NCBI RefSeq assembly: GCF_001886195.1 | Contig: NZ_JXLB01000002.1 | Coordinates: 108,295-172,294, forward strand | From: Enterococcus ratti | GTDB lineage: Bacteria > Bacillota > Bacilli > Lactobacillales > Enterococcaceae | Length of the DNA stretch: 64,000 nucleotides | Direction: 5' to 3' | Part shown: positions 28,520 through 38,559 of the stretch, piece after piece | How the letters are laid out: each line of letters starts with the position of its first letter | Numbering within the stretch: the first letter of the stretch is position 1 | The notes under the pieces: generated by a model | Told to the model about the DNA's origin: nothing | Databases searched by the model: none | The model's input: the letters and a program-made list of their open reading frames with translations, nothing else | Made by a program: the position numbers and the translations under genes

Positions 28520-28566
28520 CCGAAATTTGTATTCTCAAATTTTTGTGAAATTTCGGCTTCTTTTTC
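28520..28566 (+). terminator. rpoZ terminator
   Basis: CCGAAATTT (28520-28528) pairs with AAATTTCGG (28548-28556), followed by CTTCTTTTT. Confidence 0.75.
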
Positions 28567-28740
28567 TGTCCATTCATTTTTTAGAGGTCAACTGAAAAAT
28601 TATTTTCAGATGCTTTTTTATGCGCAGTTAATTTTTTGTTAGGATTTATCAGAAAATAGGACAAACGAAGAAATCTCTAGTAAAATAAGCAAAGACCATT
28701 TTATTTATTTATTTAGGATGAATAAAGGAGGAGGGAAACC

Positions 28741-31149
28741 ATGACAGTACTTGCTGATATTATTGTAGATGTACCGACTATGCAAACGGATCAACCTTTC
28801 ACATATTTGGTTCCTTCTGAAATGGAAACAGTCATACAAATTGGGATGCGAGCAGAAGTTCCTTTTGGAAATGGCAATCGGCATGTTCAAGGGTTTGTCG
28901 TCAATTTACAAGAGAAAAAGACCATTCCTTTACAAGAATTAAAATCGATTATCCAACTATTGGACTTAGCACCTGTCGTTAATCAGGAGTTACTGTGTTT
29001 GGCTGATTACATGAAAACAATTACATATGCATTTAAGATCACTTGTTTGCAAACGATGCTTCCAAGTGTGATGAAAGCGGCATATGACAAACGAATTTAT
29101 CCATTATCTGATACCAAAGAAATAAAAGCTCTTTTTAATGGACGAAAAAAAATTTCTTGGAAAGAAGCACAAAAAGAAGGTATCTTATCCCAGCTGATCC
29201 GCTGGCGGCAGGAGAAACTAGTCGATATTCATTATGAAGTACGCACGAAAAATAAAGTTAAAACGATGCGATTCATTCACCCAAATCTGAATAAAGTACA
29301 AATTGAAGAAGAGTGGGGGAAATTAAGAAAAAATGCGAAGAAGCAAAAGGAATTACTTCTTTGTTTATCGGAACAAAAAAAGCCTGAGGCGGTTGCTTAT
29401 TATAAAGAAAAAGGAATTAGTACAGCTACTTTGAAACAAGGAAGAAAAAAAGGCTGGTTATCTTTTGAAGAAATAGAAAGCTACCGTGATCCTTACAAAA
29501 ATCGGACGTTTGAACAAACAAAAGCGTTTAAATTAAATGAACAACAGCAATACGCAGTGGATTGCATTATTGAAGCCGTTCAACAAAATAAAAGTCAAAC
29601 TTTTTTATTAGAAGGAATTACAGGAAGCGGAAAAACAGAAGTTTATCTTCAAGCAATTTCTGAAATTTTAAGTCAAAATAAAACGGCGATCATGCTAGTT
29701 CCAGAAATTGCTTTAACGCCACAGATGGTTGAACGTTTTAAAGGTCGTTTCGGAGAAGCCGTGGCTGTTTTGCATAGTGGACTTTCTCAAGGAGAAAAAT
29801 ACGATGAGTGGCGAAAAATTGAAAGAAACGAGGCTCAAGTCGTAGTTGGTGCTCGTTCAGCTATTTTTGCTCCTTTAGATAATATAGGTTTAATTATCGT
29901 TGATGAAGAACACGAATCAAGTTATAAACAAGAGGAAACACCGCGTTATCATGCAAGAGATTTAGCCATTTGGCGAGGAAATTATCATCACTGCCCTGTC
30001 GTATTAGGAAGTGCTACGCCATCGCTTGAATCACGAGCACGAGCGCAAAAAGGAAGATACAAATTGTTGCATCTGAATCAACGGGCAAATGCTTCTGCTC
30101 AACTTCCTGCGATTGAGATTATCGACATGCGTCAGGAACTACAGCAACATAACACCTCTACTTTCTCAAAGCAGTTACGAGAAAAAATACACGATCGTTT
30201 AAAAAAACAAGAGCAAACAGTCTTATTGCTTAATCGACGAGGGTATTCTTCCTTTGTAATGTGTCGAGATTGCGGGTTTGTTTTGCCCTGTCCAAATTGT
30301 GATATTTCTTTGACCTTGCACATGGATACACATTCAATGCGTTGTCATTATTGCGGTCACGAAGAAGAGATTCCCTATCGTTGTTCAAATTGTGGAAGCA
30401 ATAAAATCCGTTACTACGGGACAGGCACACAAAAAGTAGAAGAAGAATTAAAATCACACTTTCCAAAAGCGCGAATTTTACGCATGGATGTTGACACGAC
30501 GAGAAAGAAAGGCGCTCATGAGCGTATTTTACAACAATTTGGGCAAAAAAATGCAGATATCTTACTAGGAACGCAAATGATTGCCAAAGGATTAGATTTT
30601 CCAGATGTTACGTTGGTAGGAGTCCTTAATGCAGATACTTCTCTTAACCTTCCGGATTTTCGTTCGAGTGAACGCACGTTTCAATTGCTTACGCAAGTTT
30701 CCGGTCGTGCAGGTCGAGCAGAAAAAGCAGGGGAAGTATTCATCCAAACATTTAATCCTCAACACTATGCGATCGAGCTCGCAAAAGAACAAAATTATGA
30801 ACGGTTTTATCAACAAGAAATGTCAGTTCGCCGACGCAGCGGCTATCCGCCGTATTATTTTACTGTAAAAATCACTGCAAGCCATCAGGACGAACAAGTG
30901 GCAGCAAAGAAAATTTATGAAATAGCTAATCAGTTAAAGCATACGATGGGAACTCAAAGTTTGATGCTAGGTCCTACACCTAGTCCAATGAATCGAGTAA
31001 AGAATCGTTATTATTATCAATTGATTATTAAATATAAACACGAACCTCATTTAACTAAACTATTAAAAAATGTTTTAGATCAAAGTCAAAAAGATCAACG
31101 TCAAGGGCTATTTGTTGCTATTGATAATGAACCATTACACTTTATTTAA
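28741..31149 (+). CDS. priA: primosomal helicase PriA
   Basis: An 802-residue replication-restart helicase. An N-terminal DNA-binding region (about 1-280) precedes the helicase core: Walker A GITGSGKTE, Walker B with the DEEH box (LIIVDEEHESSYKQ), VLGSATPS and the C-terminal motifs GTQMIAKGLDFPDVTLVG and QVSGRAGRAEKAG. Between them eight cysteines in CxxC pairs (CRDCGFVLPCPNC, CHYCG, CSNCGS) bind two zinc ions. The start is ATG 28741 after AAAGGAGGAGG. It heads the run priA-def-fmt-rsmB-stp-prkC. Confidence 0.96.
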   Translation: MTVLADIIVDVPTMQTDQPFTYLVPSEMETVIQIGMRAEVPFGNGNRHVQGFVVNLQEKKTIPLQELKSIIQLLDLAPVVNQELLCLADYMKTITYAFKITCLQTMLPSVMKAAYDKRIYPLSDTKEIKALFNGRKKISWKEAQKEGILSQLIRWRQEKLVDIHYEVRTKNKVKTMRFIHPNLNKVQIEEEWGKLRKNAKKQKELLLCLSEQKKPEAVAYYKEKGISTATLKQGRKKGWLSFEEIESYRDPYKNRTFEQTKAFKLNEQQQYAVDCIIEAVQQNKSQTFLLEGITGSGKTEVYLQAISEILSQNKTAIMLVPEIALTPQMVERFKGRFGEAVAVLHSGLSQGEKYDEWRKIERNEAQVVVGARSAIFAPLDNIGLIIVDEEHESSYKQEETPRYHARDLAIWRGNYHHCPVVLGSATPSLESRARAQKGRYKLLHLNQRANASAQLPAIEIIDMRQELQQHNTSTFSKQLREKIHDRLKKQEQTVLLLNRRGYSSFVMCRDCGFVLPCPNCDISLTLHMDTHSMRCHYCGHEEEIPYRCSNCGSNKIRYYGTGTQKVEEELKSHFPKARILRMDVDTTRKKGAHERILQQFGQKNADILLGTQMIAKGLDFPDVTLVGVLNADTSLNLPDFRSSERTFQLLTQVSGRAGRAEKAGEVFIQTFNPQHYAIELAKEQNYERFYQQEMSVRRRSGYPPYYFTVKITASHQDEQVAAKKIYEIANQLKHTMGTQSLMLGPTPSPMNRVKNRYYYQLIIKYKHEPHLTKLLKNVLDQSQKDQRQGLFVAIDNEPLHFI

Positions 31150-31162
31150 GAAAGGAAATGAC

Positions 31163-31654
31163 ATGCGCTACCCTATATTGATTCATCCTAATGATAAATT
31201 AAAACGATTTTCGCAACCTATTGATGTAATTACCGATGAAACCATTGACTTATTGGATAATTTATATGAGACGATGGTGGCCAATGATGGCATTGGTATT
31301 GCAGCACCGCAAGTAGGTAAAAATAAACGAGTTGCTGTTGTCGAAGTAGATGAAGGTGAAAAATTTGAATTAATTAATCCAGAAATTATTGATACAAAAG
31401 GAGAGAGTATTGATGTAGAAGGGTGCTTAAGTATTCCTCATGTTTATGGAACAGTCAAGCGTTTTGATGAAGTAACCGTTCGCTATTATGATCGTGAAGG
31501 AGAGGAAATAGAAGTGACAGCTTTTGGCTATTTAGCTCGAGCATTTCAGCATGAAATTGATCATTTAGATGGTGTATTGTTTATTGAAAAAATGATCGAG
31601 CAAATCCCAGAAGCTAGTTTAGAAGATTATATGGAGGAACATCTTGATGACTAA
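31163..31654 (+). CDS. def: peptide deformylase
   Basis: A 163-residue metalloenzyme removing the formyl group from new proteins. The three motifs are intact: GIGIAAPQVG, EGCLSIP (metal-binding Cys) and HEIDHLDG (two metal-binding His and the catalytic Glu). The start is ATG 31163 with AAAGGA upstream; an ORF start 51 bases earlier lies inside priA. The 3' end overlaps fmt by eight bases; both act on formylated initiator methionine. Confidence 0.95.
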   Translation: MRYPILIHPNDKLKRFSQPIDVITDETIDLLDNLYETMVANDGIGIAAPQVGKNKRVAVVEVDEGEKFELINPEIIDTKGESIDVEGCLSIPHVYGTVKRFDEVTVRYYDREGEEIEVTAFGYLARAFQHEIDHLDGVLFIEKMIEQIPEASLEDYMEEHLDD

Positions 31655-32588
31655 GTTAGTATTTATGGGAACACCGGCTTTTTCAGTGCCGATTCTTGAG
31701 GGTCTATTGGAAGAAGGATATGAAGTTTTGGCAGTTGTAACACAACCCGATCGCCCCGTTGGACGTAAAAAAGTAATCACTCCTTCGCCTGTAAAAAAAG
31801 CAGCTATCGCACACGGATTATTGGTTTTGCAACCTGAAAAAATAGACGGTTCAGAAGAAATGAAAAAAATTATTGCTTTACAACCAGACATCATTATTAC
31901 GGCAGCATTTGGTCAATTTTTACCAGAAAAATTATTACAATCACCCCTTCACGGAGCGATTAATGTTCATGCTTCTTTGTTACCAAATTATCGAGGAGGA
32001 GCTCCTGTGCATTATTCAATTATTAATGGGGAAAAAGAAACAGGCGTGACGATCATGGAGATGATCAAAAAAATGGACGCTGGTGGTATTTATGCACAAG
32101 AAAGCTTGCCGATTACAAAACAAGATGATGTCGGCAGCATGTTCGAAAAATTAAGTAGTTTAGGAAAAGAACTGTTATTAAGGACGTTGCCTGACATATT
32201 GAACGGAAAACTTGCTCCTTATCCACAAGACGAATCAAAAGCTACTTTTTCACCAAATATTACACGTGAACAAGAAGCAATCGATTGGAATAAAACAGCA
32301 GAAGAAATAGACAATCAAGTGCGTGGCATGCGTCCTTGGCCTATTGCGTTTACGACATATGAACAAAGTCGCTGGAAGATCTTAGCTGTGGAAGCATTAG
32401 ATGAAAAGACATCAGCTAAACCAGGAACCATTGTCAAAAAAGACAAAAAAAATCTTTGGATCGCCTGCGGAAATCAAACCGTGTTAGCTATCAAAGAATT
32501 ACAACCAGCAGGAAAGGGTAAACAATTGGTAAGTGAATTTTTAAATGGCAGCGGGCAGCAGTTAATGATTGGACAGCAGGTGAAATAA
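31647..32588 (+). CDS. fmt: methionyl-tRNA formyltransferase
   Basis: A 313-residue enzyme adding formyl to initiator Met-tRNA from 10-formyl-tetrahydrofolate. The N-terminal MGTPAFSVPILEGL, the catalytic region INVHASLLPNYRGGAPVHYSIINGE (Asn and His of the active site) and the C-terminal OB-like domain are complete. I chose ATG 31647, nine bases after TGGAGG (31632-31637); the adjacent TTG is less likely. The final stop base is shared with the rsmB start codon. Confidence 0.95.
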   Translation: MTKLVFMGTPAFSVPILEGLLEEGYEVLAVVTQPDRPVGRKKVITPSPVKKAAIAHGLLVLQPEKIDGSEEMKKIIALQPDIIITAAFGQFLPEKLLQSPLHGAINVHASLLPNYRGGAPVHYSIINGEKETGVTIMEMIKKMDAGGIYAQESLPITKQDDVGSMFEKLSSLGKELLLRTLPDILNGKLAPYPQDESKATFSPNITREQEAIDWNKTAEEIDNQVRGMRPWPIAFTTYEQSRWKILAVEALDEKTSAKPGTIVKKDKKNLWIACGNQTVLAIKELQPAGKGKQLVSEFLNGSGQQLMIGQQVK

Positions 32589-33946
32589 TGCCAAAGATCC
32601 CTCAGAAAATGAAAAAATCAGTTCGTTACATGGCGTTAATTACTTTAGAACGTGTGAATAAAGGAGGCGCATACTCTAATTTATTATTAAATGAAATGAT
32701 TAATCAAGGAAATTTGAATCAAAAAGATATCGGCTTATTTACAGAACTGGTTTATGGTACGATTAGTCGACAAATGCTGCTTGAGTTTTATATAAAACCA
32801 CTAATTACAAAAGCGAAAAAAGTAGACGACTGGGTTAAAACTTTGTTGTATCTTTCGGTGTATCAATTAGAATTTTTGGATAAAGTACCACCGCATGCCA
32901 TCTTGAATGAAGCAGTGGAAATTGCTAAAATTAAGGGGAATCCCGGCACTGGAAAATTTGTAAACGGCGTTTTAAGAAACTATCAACGTCAAGGAAAACC
33001 AGCTATCGAACAAATTAATGATCCTATTGAACGCTTAGCAGTAAAAATTAGCTTGCCGGTTTGGTTAACGAATCGTTTGGTTAAACAAATTGGTTATGAG
33101 GAAACAGAAAAACTAGGGCTTTCTCTTTACCAACCAAGTCAAGTGAGCGGTCGCGTAGATGTCAGAAAATGTTCAAGAGAGCGTGCTATTAGAACACTAC
33201 AAGCAGAAGAAATTTCGGCCAAGGCAAGCAAACTAACCCCATACGGAGTAGTTGCTGAAAAAGGTCATTTAGCTTCAAGTTCTTTATTTCGTGATGGGAT
33301 CATGACCATCCAAGATGAAAGTTCAATGCTCGTAGCACCAGCTATGCAAATTGAATCGGGACATCATGTTTTAGACGCTTGCGCAGCTCCGGGAGGAAAA
33401 ACAACACATATTGCTACTTTTTTAGATTCGGCAAGCGGTGGAAAAGTCGTGGCATTAGATGTTCATAAACATAAAGTAAAATTGATTGAGGAAAATGCCA
33501 AACGTTTAGGTGTTTTTTCTACTGTTTATGCACAAAAATTAGATGCACGAGAAGTGAAAAAACAATTTTCAGATGAACTATTTGATCGCATCTTGGTAGA
33601 TGCACCTTGTTCAGGAATAGGGCTGCTTAGAAGGAAGCCTGATATCCGTTACAAAAAAAATACCGAAGATTTAGCTGCCTTGCCAACGATCCAATTAGAA
33701 ATTTTAGAAAGCTGTGCAGCTATATTAAAAACTTCTGGAATATTGACTTATAGTACGTGTACGATTCTCAAAGAAGAAAACCAAGAAGTGGTTGAAGCTT
33801 TTTTAAGTCGTCATCCTGATTTTGAAAGGATTGATGTTTTGACTGCACCTGTGCTCAAATCATCAATCGAAGATAAGATGCTGGCTTTATATCCGCATCA
33901 ATTTTACACGGATGGTTTTTTTATTTGTTGTTTGCGTAAAAAGTAA
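32588..33946 (+). CDS. rsmB: 16S rRNA (cytosine-967-C5) methyltransferase RsmB
   Basis: A 452-residue rRNA methyltransferase. An N-terminal NusB-like RNA-binding domain (about 1-150) precedes the SAM-dependent domain with DACAAPGGKTTHIA, the DAPCSGIGLLRRKPDIR motif and the catalytic cysteine in YSTCTI. The start codon overlaps the fmt stop by one base, and stp follows after 12 bases, so it belongs to one operon with both. Confidence 0.95.
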   Translation: MPKIPQKMKKSVRYMALITLERVNKGGAYSNLLLNEMINQGNLNQKDIGLFTELVYGTISRQMLLEFYIKPLITKAKKVDDWVKTLLYLSVYQLEFLDKVPPHAILNEAVEIAKIKGNPGTGKFVNGVLRNYQRQGKPAIEQINDPIERLAVKISLPVWLTNRLVKQIGYEETEKLGLSLYQPSQVSGRVDVRKCSRERAIRTLQAEEISAKASKLTPYGVVAEKGHLASSSLFRDGIMTIQDESSMLVAPAMQIESGHHVLDACAAPGGKTTHIATFLDSASGGKVVALDVHKHKVKLIEENAKRLGVFSTVYAQKLDAREVKKQFSDELFDRILVDAPCSGIGLLRRKPDIRYKKNTEDLAALPTIQLEILESCAAILKTSGILTYSTCTILKEENQEVVEAFLSRHPDFERIDVLTAPVLKSSIEDKMLALYPHQFYTDGFFICCLRKK

Positions 33947-33958
33947 TGAGGTGAAAGA

Positions 33959-34699
33959 ATGCAGATTGAATATCAATCAGACGTTGGAAAACGACGTAAT
34001 ACAAATCAAGATTATGCTAGTGTCTTTACGAATCAAGCAGGGGTCAAATTAGCGGTATTAGCAGATGGAATGGGCGGTCATCGTGCAGGAGATGTTGCTA
34101 GTCAAATGGCTGTTACAAATTTAGGAGCTGCTTGGGAAAGTTTGGAACTTTGTAATGAAGAAAAAGTCGCACAATGGTTTATTCAAACAATTCAAGAAGA
34201 AAATACACGTATCTATCAGCGTGGACAAGAACGTCCTGAATATAACGGCATGGGCACAACCATTGTAGCAGCTGCATTATCAAAAGAGCAGTTCACTATT
34301 GCTCACGTAGGAGATAGCCGTGCTTATCTTATTCGCGAAGATAAGATCATTCAATTAACTGATGATCATTCTTTAGTCAATGAACTTGTAAAGTCCGGAG
34401 AGATTAGCGAAGAAATGGCCATAAATCATCCACGAAAAAATATTTTAACTCGTTCAGTAGGCATGCCGGGAAGTGTAGAAGTTGATGTCTCTACTTATTT
34501 TTGGCAGTTAAAAGATCGCTTACTATTATGTTCTGACGGTTTGACTAATATGTTATCTGAAGAAACGATTAGAACGATCATCAATCAAGAAGGAAACTTG
34601 TTAGATAAAGTAACGGAACTAATTGAGCGTGCAAATGAAGCAGGCGGTGCAGATAATATTACTGTTCTTCTGATCGACTATAAGGAGGACGCATCATGA
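33959..34699 (+). CDS. stp: PP2C-type Ser/Thr protein phosphatase
   Basis: A 246-residue metal-dependent phosphatase. The PP2C motifs occur in order: [13 protein letters not shown] (metal Asp), [30 protein letters not shown] and the final ADNITVLL. It reverses phosphorylation by the kinase encoded next, called IreP in Enterococcus and PrpC in Bacillus. GAGGTGAAAG precedes ATG 33959. Its stop overlaps the kinase start by four bases, guaranteeing coordinated expression. Confidence 0.95.
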   Translation: MQIEYQSDVGKRRNTNQDYASVFTNQAGVKLAVLADGMGGHRAGDVASQMAVTNLGAAWESLELCNEEKVAQWFIQTIQEENTRIYQRGQERPEYNGMGTTIVAAALSKEQFTIAHVGDSRAYLIREDKIIQLTDDHSLVNELVKSGEISEEMAINHPRKNILTRSVGMPGSVEVDVSTYFWQLKDRLLLCSDGLTNMLSEETIRTIINQEGNLLDKVTELIERANEAGGADNITVLLIDYKEDAS

Positions 34700-36732
34700 T
34701 TGAGCCAGGGAAAAAATTGAATGGTCGTTACCAAATTACTGGTAATATTGGCAGTGGAGGCATGGCGAACGTATTTTTAGCGCATGATCTTATCTTAGAT
34801 CGTGATGTTGCGATAAAAGTCTTGCGGTTTGATTTTCAAAATGACCAAACTGCTATCCGACGTTTTCAACGAGAAGCATTAGCTGCAACAGAGCTTGTTC
34901 ACCCAAATATTGTTAGTGTGTATGATGTAGGGGAAGAAGACAATATGCAGTATCTCGTGATGGAATATGTCAAAGGAATGGATTTAAAAAGATATATTCA
35001 AACACATTATCCCGTTCCTTACGAAACAGCCGTCAATATCATGCAACAAATTTTATCGGCGATTTCTCTAGCTCATAGCCATCAAATCATTCATCGTGAT
35101 TTAAAACCGCAAAATGTTTTGATTGATAATGAAGGTGTGGTCAAAATTACTGATTTTGGCATAGCAATTGCTTTATCTGAAACATCTATTACGCAAACCA
35201 ATACGATGTTAGGTTCGGTTCATTATTTATCTCCTGAACAAGCTAGAGGAAGTATGGCAACCAAACAATCGGATATCTATGCGTTAGGAATTATTCTTTA
35301 TGAAATATTGACAGGAAGTGTACCTTTTGATGGAGAATCAGCAGTTACTATTGCCTTGAAACATTTCCAAGACGAACTGCCTTCAATTAAAGATTTAGAT
35401 CCGGCAACGCCACAAGCCTTAGAAAATATTGTGCTAAAAGCCACTGCAAAAGAACCTTCGGATCGCTACAAATCGGCAGAAGAAATGTCTGAAGACTTAG
35501 CTACCGCTTTATCACCGGTTAGGGTGAATGAAGCAAAATGGCAGCCGCAAGCAATGAATAACGAAACTAAAGTCCTTTCACCGATAGAAGAAGATACACC
35601 AATGCCAGAGTCCTTCAAAACGATGCCTTTACCACAAGAAAAATCAGAAGAAGAGCTTGTACCGGCAGAAGAAGAGAAGCTGCCTGACCCAAAAATACAA
35701 AAGCATAAAAAATGGTGGCTCATTTTATTAGTTAGTTTAGCATTGCTAGGAATCGGAGCAGTAGCGTTTTTTGTCTTTGGTGGGCGTGACGAAGTAGTCG
35801 TACCAAATGTTTCCGGGTTATCTGAGTCATCGGCAATAGAAACATTGACGAATGCCGATTTAGAAGTAGCTGCGAAGACGGAAAAAATTGCAGATGATAA
35901 AATCGAAGAAGGTAGCGTAGTCAAAACGGATCCAGCAGCAGGAACAACGGTCAAGCAAAAACGGAAAGTGATACTTTATGTAAGTAGCGGTAAAAAGAAA
36001 ATTAAATTAGAAGATTATATTGGGCGAAGTTATGACGAAGTAAGCAACCAATTGAAAAAAATGGGCTTTTCATCAGACCGTATCAAAAGAGAGGAAGCAT
36101 TTAGTAATGATGTGGAAAAGGGCATGATTATCTCACAATCTGAAGGTGAAGGAACAAGAGTTGATCCAACAACGGATACTATTTCATTTGTTGTAAGTCA
36201 AGGTGCTCAACCGACGATGAGTGATTATACTGGACAAAATTATGAAACCGTTCGTGGCATGTTAAATTCAAATGGATATAAAAACGTCAGTGCTACTTAC
36301 GATTATAGTGATAGGGTTCCAGCAGGTGCAATCATCAGCCAATTACCTAATTCTGGCGAGCCACTAACTGAATCCAGCTATATCAGTTTTGTTGTAAGTC
36401 AAGGTCCAAATGTTAAAACGTTAAATGATATTTCAGGTTATACGAAAAGTGATGCTCAAAGTTATTTGTCAGACATTGGGGCGGAATATATCGGACATGA
36501 GTCTTATGAATATTCCGAAACAGTTGATAAAGATAAAGTGATTCGAACAATACCAGGAGTCGGTGCATCCATTTCACCGGGAACCATCGTCAATGTCATC
36601 TACTCAAAAGGACCTGAACCAGAAAAAGAGTCTTCAAGTTCAGAAAAGGAGACATCAAGTAGTAGCAAAGATAGTACGGGTAGTAGTAGTTCATCAAAAG
36701 AAGAAAGTTCTACTAGCTCAACTGAAAAATAG
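34696..36732 (+). CDS. prkC: PASTA-domain Ser/Thr protein kinase
   Basis: A 678-residue membrane kinase sensing cell-wall fragments (PrkC/IreK type). The kinase domain (1-270) has [13 protein letters not shown], catalytic Lys in [18 protein letters not shown] and DFGIAIA. A single membrane helix lies near 341-362. Outside are four PASTA repeats (about 368-433, 434-504, 505-571, 572-642), by my reading, and a very Ser-rich tail. In Enterococcus this kinase governs intrinsic cephalosporin tolerance; that is family knowledge. The start is ATG 34696, overlapping stp. Confidence 0.95.
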   Translation: MIEPGKKLNGRYQITGNIGSGGMANVFLAHDLILDRDVAIKVLRFDFQNDQTAIRRFQREALAATELVHPNIVSVYDVGEEDNMQYLVMEYVKGMDLKRYIQTHYPVPYETAVNIMQQILSAISLAHSHQIIHRDLKPQNVLIDNEGVVKITDFGIAIALSETSITQTNTMLGSVHYLSPEQARGSMATKQSDIYALGIILYEILTGSVPFDGESAVTIALKHFQDELPSIKDLDPATPQALENIVLKATAKEPSDRYKSAEEMSEDLATALSPVRVNEAKWQPQAMNNETKVLSPIEEDTPMPESFKTMPLPQEKSEEELVPAEEEKLPDPKIQKHKKWWLILLVSLALLGIGAVAFFVFGGRDEVVVPNVSGLSESSAIETLTNADLEVAAKTEKIADDKIEEGSVVKTDPAAGTTVKQKRKVILYVSSGKKKIKLEDYIGRSYDEVSNQLKKMGFSSDRIKREEAFSNDVEKGMIISQSEGEGTRVDPTTDTISFVVSQGAQPTMSDYTGQNYETVRGMLNSNGYKNVSATYDYSDRVPAGAIISQLPNSGEPLTESSYISFVVSQGPNVKTLNDISGYTKSDAQSYLSDIGAEYIGHESYEYSETVDKDKVIRTIPGVGASISPGTIVNVIYSKGPEPEKESSSSEKETSSSSKDSTGSSSSSKEESSTSSTEK

Positions 36733-36884
36733 TTCCGATAAAGAAAGAAGTTGTGAAAACAGCGAGTAACTATAAGAATAAGTAAGAATATAAAACAACT
36801 GTTCATATTTAAACCATTAAAGTTTGCTTCAAGGCGTTGATTCTTTCGTTTTCAAAGCTCGTTTGTTTATTGTTTATTTTATTT

Positions 36885-36921
36885 AAGGACTGAGACAAAT
36901 GAATGTCACAGTCCTTTTTTA
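36885..36921 (+). terminator. prkC terminator
   Basis: AAGGACTGAGACA (36885-36897) pairs with TGTCACAGTCCTT (36904-36916), with one A-A mismatch, followed by T residues. Confidence 0.88.
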
Positions 36922-36996
36922 ATGAAATTTTCTAAGTTTCTTGTATAGAACACCACATGTTTTTTTCTTCCTGTGGTAAAATAAGGAAAAACGGAG

Positions 36997-37896
36997 GTGG
37001 CATACATCAAAGGACAAATTAGAAAAGCAATTAGTGGGTTTTATTATGTATACGCAGACGGTGAAACTTACCAAACAAGAGGACGAGGCAATTTTCGTAA
37101 CCGAAAAATCACTCCTTTAGTCGGCGATCAAGTATTGTTTGAAAGTGAAAATAAAACAGATGGTTATTTGTTAGAAGTAATGCCGCGTAAAAATCAACTC
37201 GTACGCCCGCCTGTGGCAAATATTGATTTAGGCGTAGTCGTTACTAGCTTAGTGGAACCAAATTTTTCTTTCAATTTATTGGATCGTTTTTTAGTAATGC
37301 TAGAGCATAAATCTATTGATCCTATCATTTTTTTGACTAAAACAGATTTAGCGTGTAATGATTCAAAAATTAACGAGATCAAACGAATCTATGAAAAACT
37401 TGGTTATCCAGTGATTATCCCCAAACATTTAGAAGATACAGCAGAGTTGATTCGTTATTTTCCAGAGCGATTGACGGTATTTATGGGACAATCAGGTGCT
37501 GGAAAATCGACGCTATTAAATAAAATTTCTCCAGAATTACATTTAGAAACTGGTGAAATTTCTGATTCATTAGGACGAGGCAGGCATACTACAAGACATG
37601 TAGAACTGCTTGCGCTTTATGATGGGTTAGTAGCAGATACACCTGGATTTAGTTCCATTGATTTTTTAACAATTGAAGCGGCAGAATTACCTAAACAGTT
37701 TCCTGAGTTTGTCAACGCAGTTAAACACTGTCGTTTCAGAGAATGCATGCATGTCAAAGAACCCGATTGTGAAGTCAAACGTCAAGTAGCGTCGGGGAAG
37801 ATTTCACAAACACGTTATGATAATTATCTACAATTTTTGCAAGAAATTATCAATCGCAGACCCATGTATTCAAGAAAAGAAGGAAAACGAAAATAG
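36997..37896 (+). CDS. rsgA: ribosome small subunit-dependent GTPase A
   Basis: A 299-residue (or 296) circularly permuted GTPase that finishes 30S maturation. An N-terminal OB fold precedes motifs in permuted order: TKTDL (G4), GQSGAGKSTLLNKI (G1) and DTPGFSS (G3). The C-terminal zinc site shows CRFRECMHVKEPDC. The start is uncertain: GTG 36997 has AAGGA nine bases upstream. However, GGAGGT overlaps that GTG and is seven bases before an ATC codon at 37006, from which the protein would begin KGQIRKAISGFYY as in homologues. No ATG lies nearby in frame. Confidence 0.93.
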   Translation: MAYIKGQIRKAISGFYYVYADGETYQTRGRGNFRNRKITPLVGDQVLFESENKTDGYLLEVMPRKNQLVRPPVANIDLGVVVTSLVEPNFSFNLLDRFLVMLEHKSIDPIIFLTKTDLACNDSKINEIKRIYEKLGYPVIIPKHLEDTAELIRYFPERLTVFMGQSGAGKSTLLNKISPELHLETGEISDSLGRGRHTTRHVELLALYDGLVADTPGFSSIDFLTIEAAELPKQFPEFVNAVKHCRFRECMHVKEPDCEVKRQVASGKISQTRYDNYLQFLQEIINRRPMYSRKEGKRK

Positions 37897-37908
37897 GGGG
37901 AATTACTG

Positions 37909-38559
37909 ATGAAAATAGCACCATCAATCTTAAGTGCAGATTTTGCTAATTTACAAAAAGAGGTTGAATTAGTAGAAAAAGGCGGAGCCGACTATATACA
38001 TGTAGACGTCATGGACGGTCAGTTTGTCCCAAATATTACGTTTGGACCTAATATTGTACAAGCTCTCCGACCAATCACGAAGTTACCGCTGGATGTTCAT
38101 TTGATGATTGTTGATCCTGAAAAATATATCCCAGCGTTTGCCAAAGCAGGAGCGGATATCCTTACAGTTCATGTGGAAACGACACCACATATTCATCGTG
38201 CACTTCAAATGATAAAAGGCTTAGGCGTAAAAGTTGGCGTAGTAATTAATCCCGGGACGCCTGTATCAATGATTAAACATGTTTTGCCAATGACAGATCA
38301 AGTATTAGTCATGACAGTCAATCCTGGTTTTGGCGGACAAAACTTTATTGAAGAAATGGTTGAGAAAATGGCAGAATTAACAGAATTACGCACCAAAAAT
38401 AATTGGCATTATCTGATTGAAGTGGATGGTGGAATCGTTCCAGAAACAGCTAAAATTTGTCAAAAGGCAGGAGCGGATATTTTTGTTGCCGGTTCTTTCA
38501 TTTATGACTCAAAAAATCCTGTAGAACAGATTGAAAAATTAAAAGAGGCGTTAAACTAA
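37909..38559 (+). CDS. rpe: ribulose-phosphate 3-epimerase
   Basis: A 216-residue TIM-barrel enzyme of the pentose phosphate pathway. Family signatures are complete: APSILSADFANL, HVDVMDGQFVPNITFGP, LDVHLMIVDPE, VMTVNPGFGGQ and EVDGGI. Metal-binding His and Asp residues lie in these. It begins 12 bases after rsgA and abuts thiN with no gap, a conserved rsgA-rpe-thiN arrangement in Firmicutes. Confidence 0.96.
   Translation: MKIAPSILSADFANLQKEVELVEKGGADYIHVDVMDGQFVPNITFGPNIVQALRPITKLPLDVHLMIVDPEKYIPAFAKAGADILTVHVETTPHIHRALQMIKGLGVKVGVVINPGTPVSMIKHVLPMTDQVLVMTVNPGFGGQNFIEEMVEKMAELTELRTKNNWHYLIEVDGGIVPETAKICQKAGADIFVAGSFIYDSKNPVEQIEKLKEALN

Noticed and set aside
35466..35954. 162-codon minus-strand frame opposite prkC
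   Set aside because: Ser-rich translation of the reverse of the kinase linker and first PASTA repeat; no ribosome site or homology.
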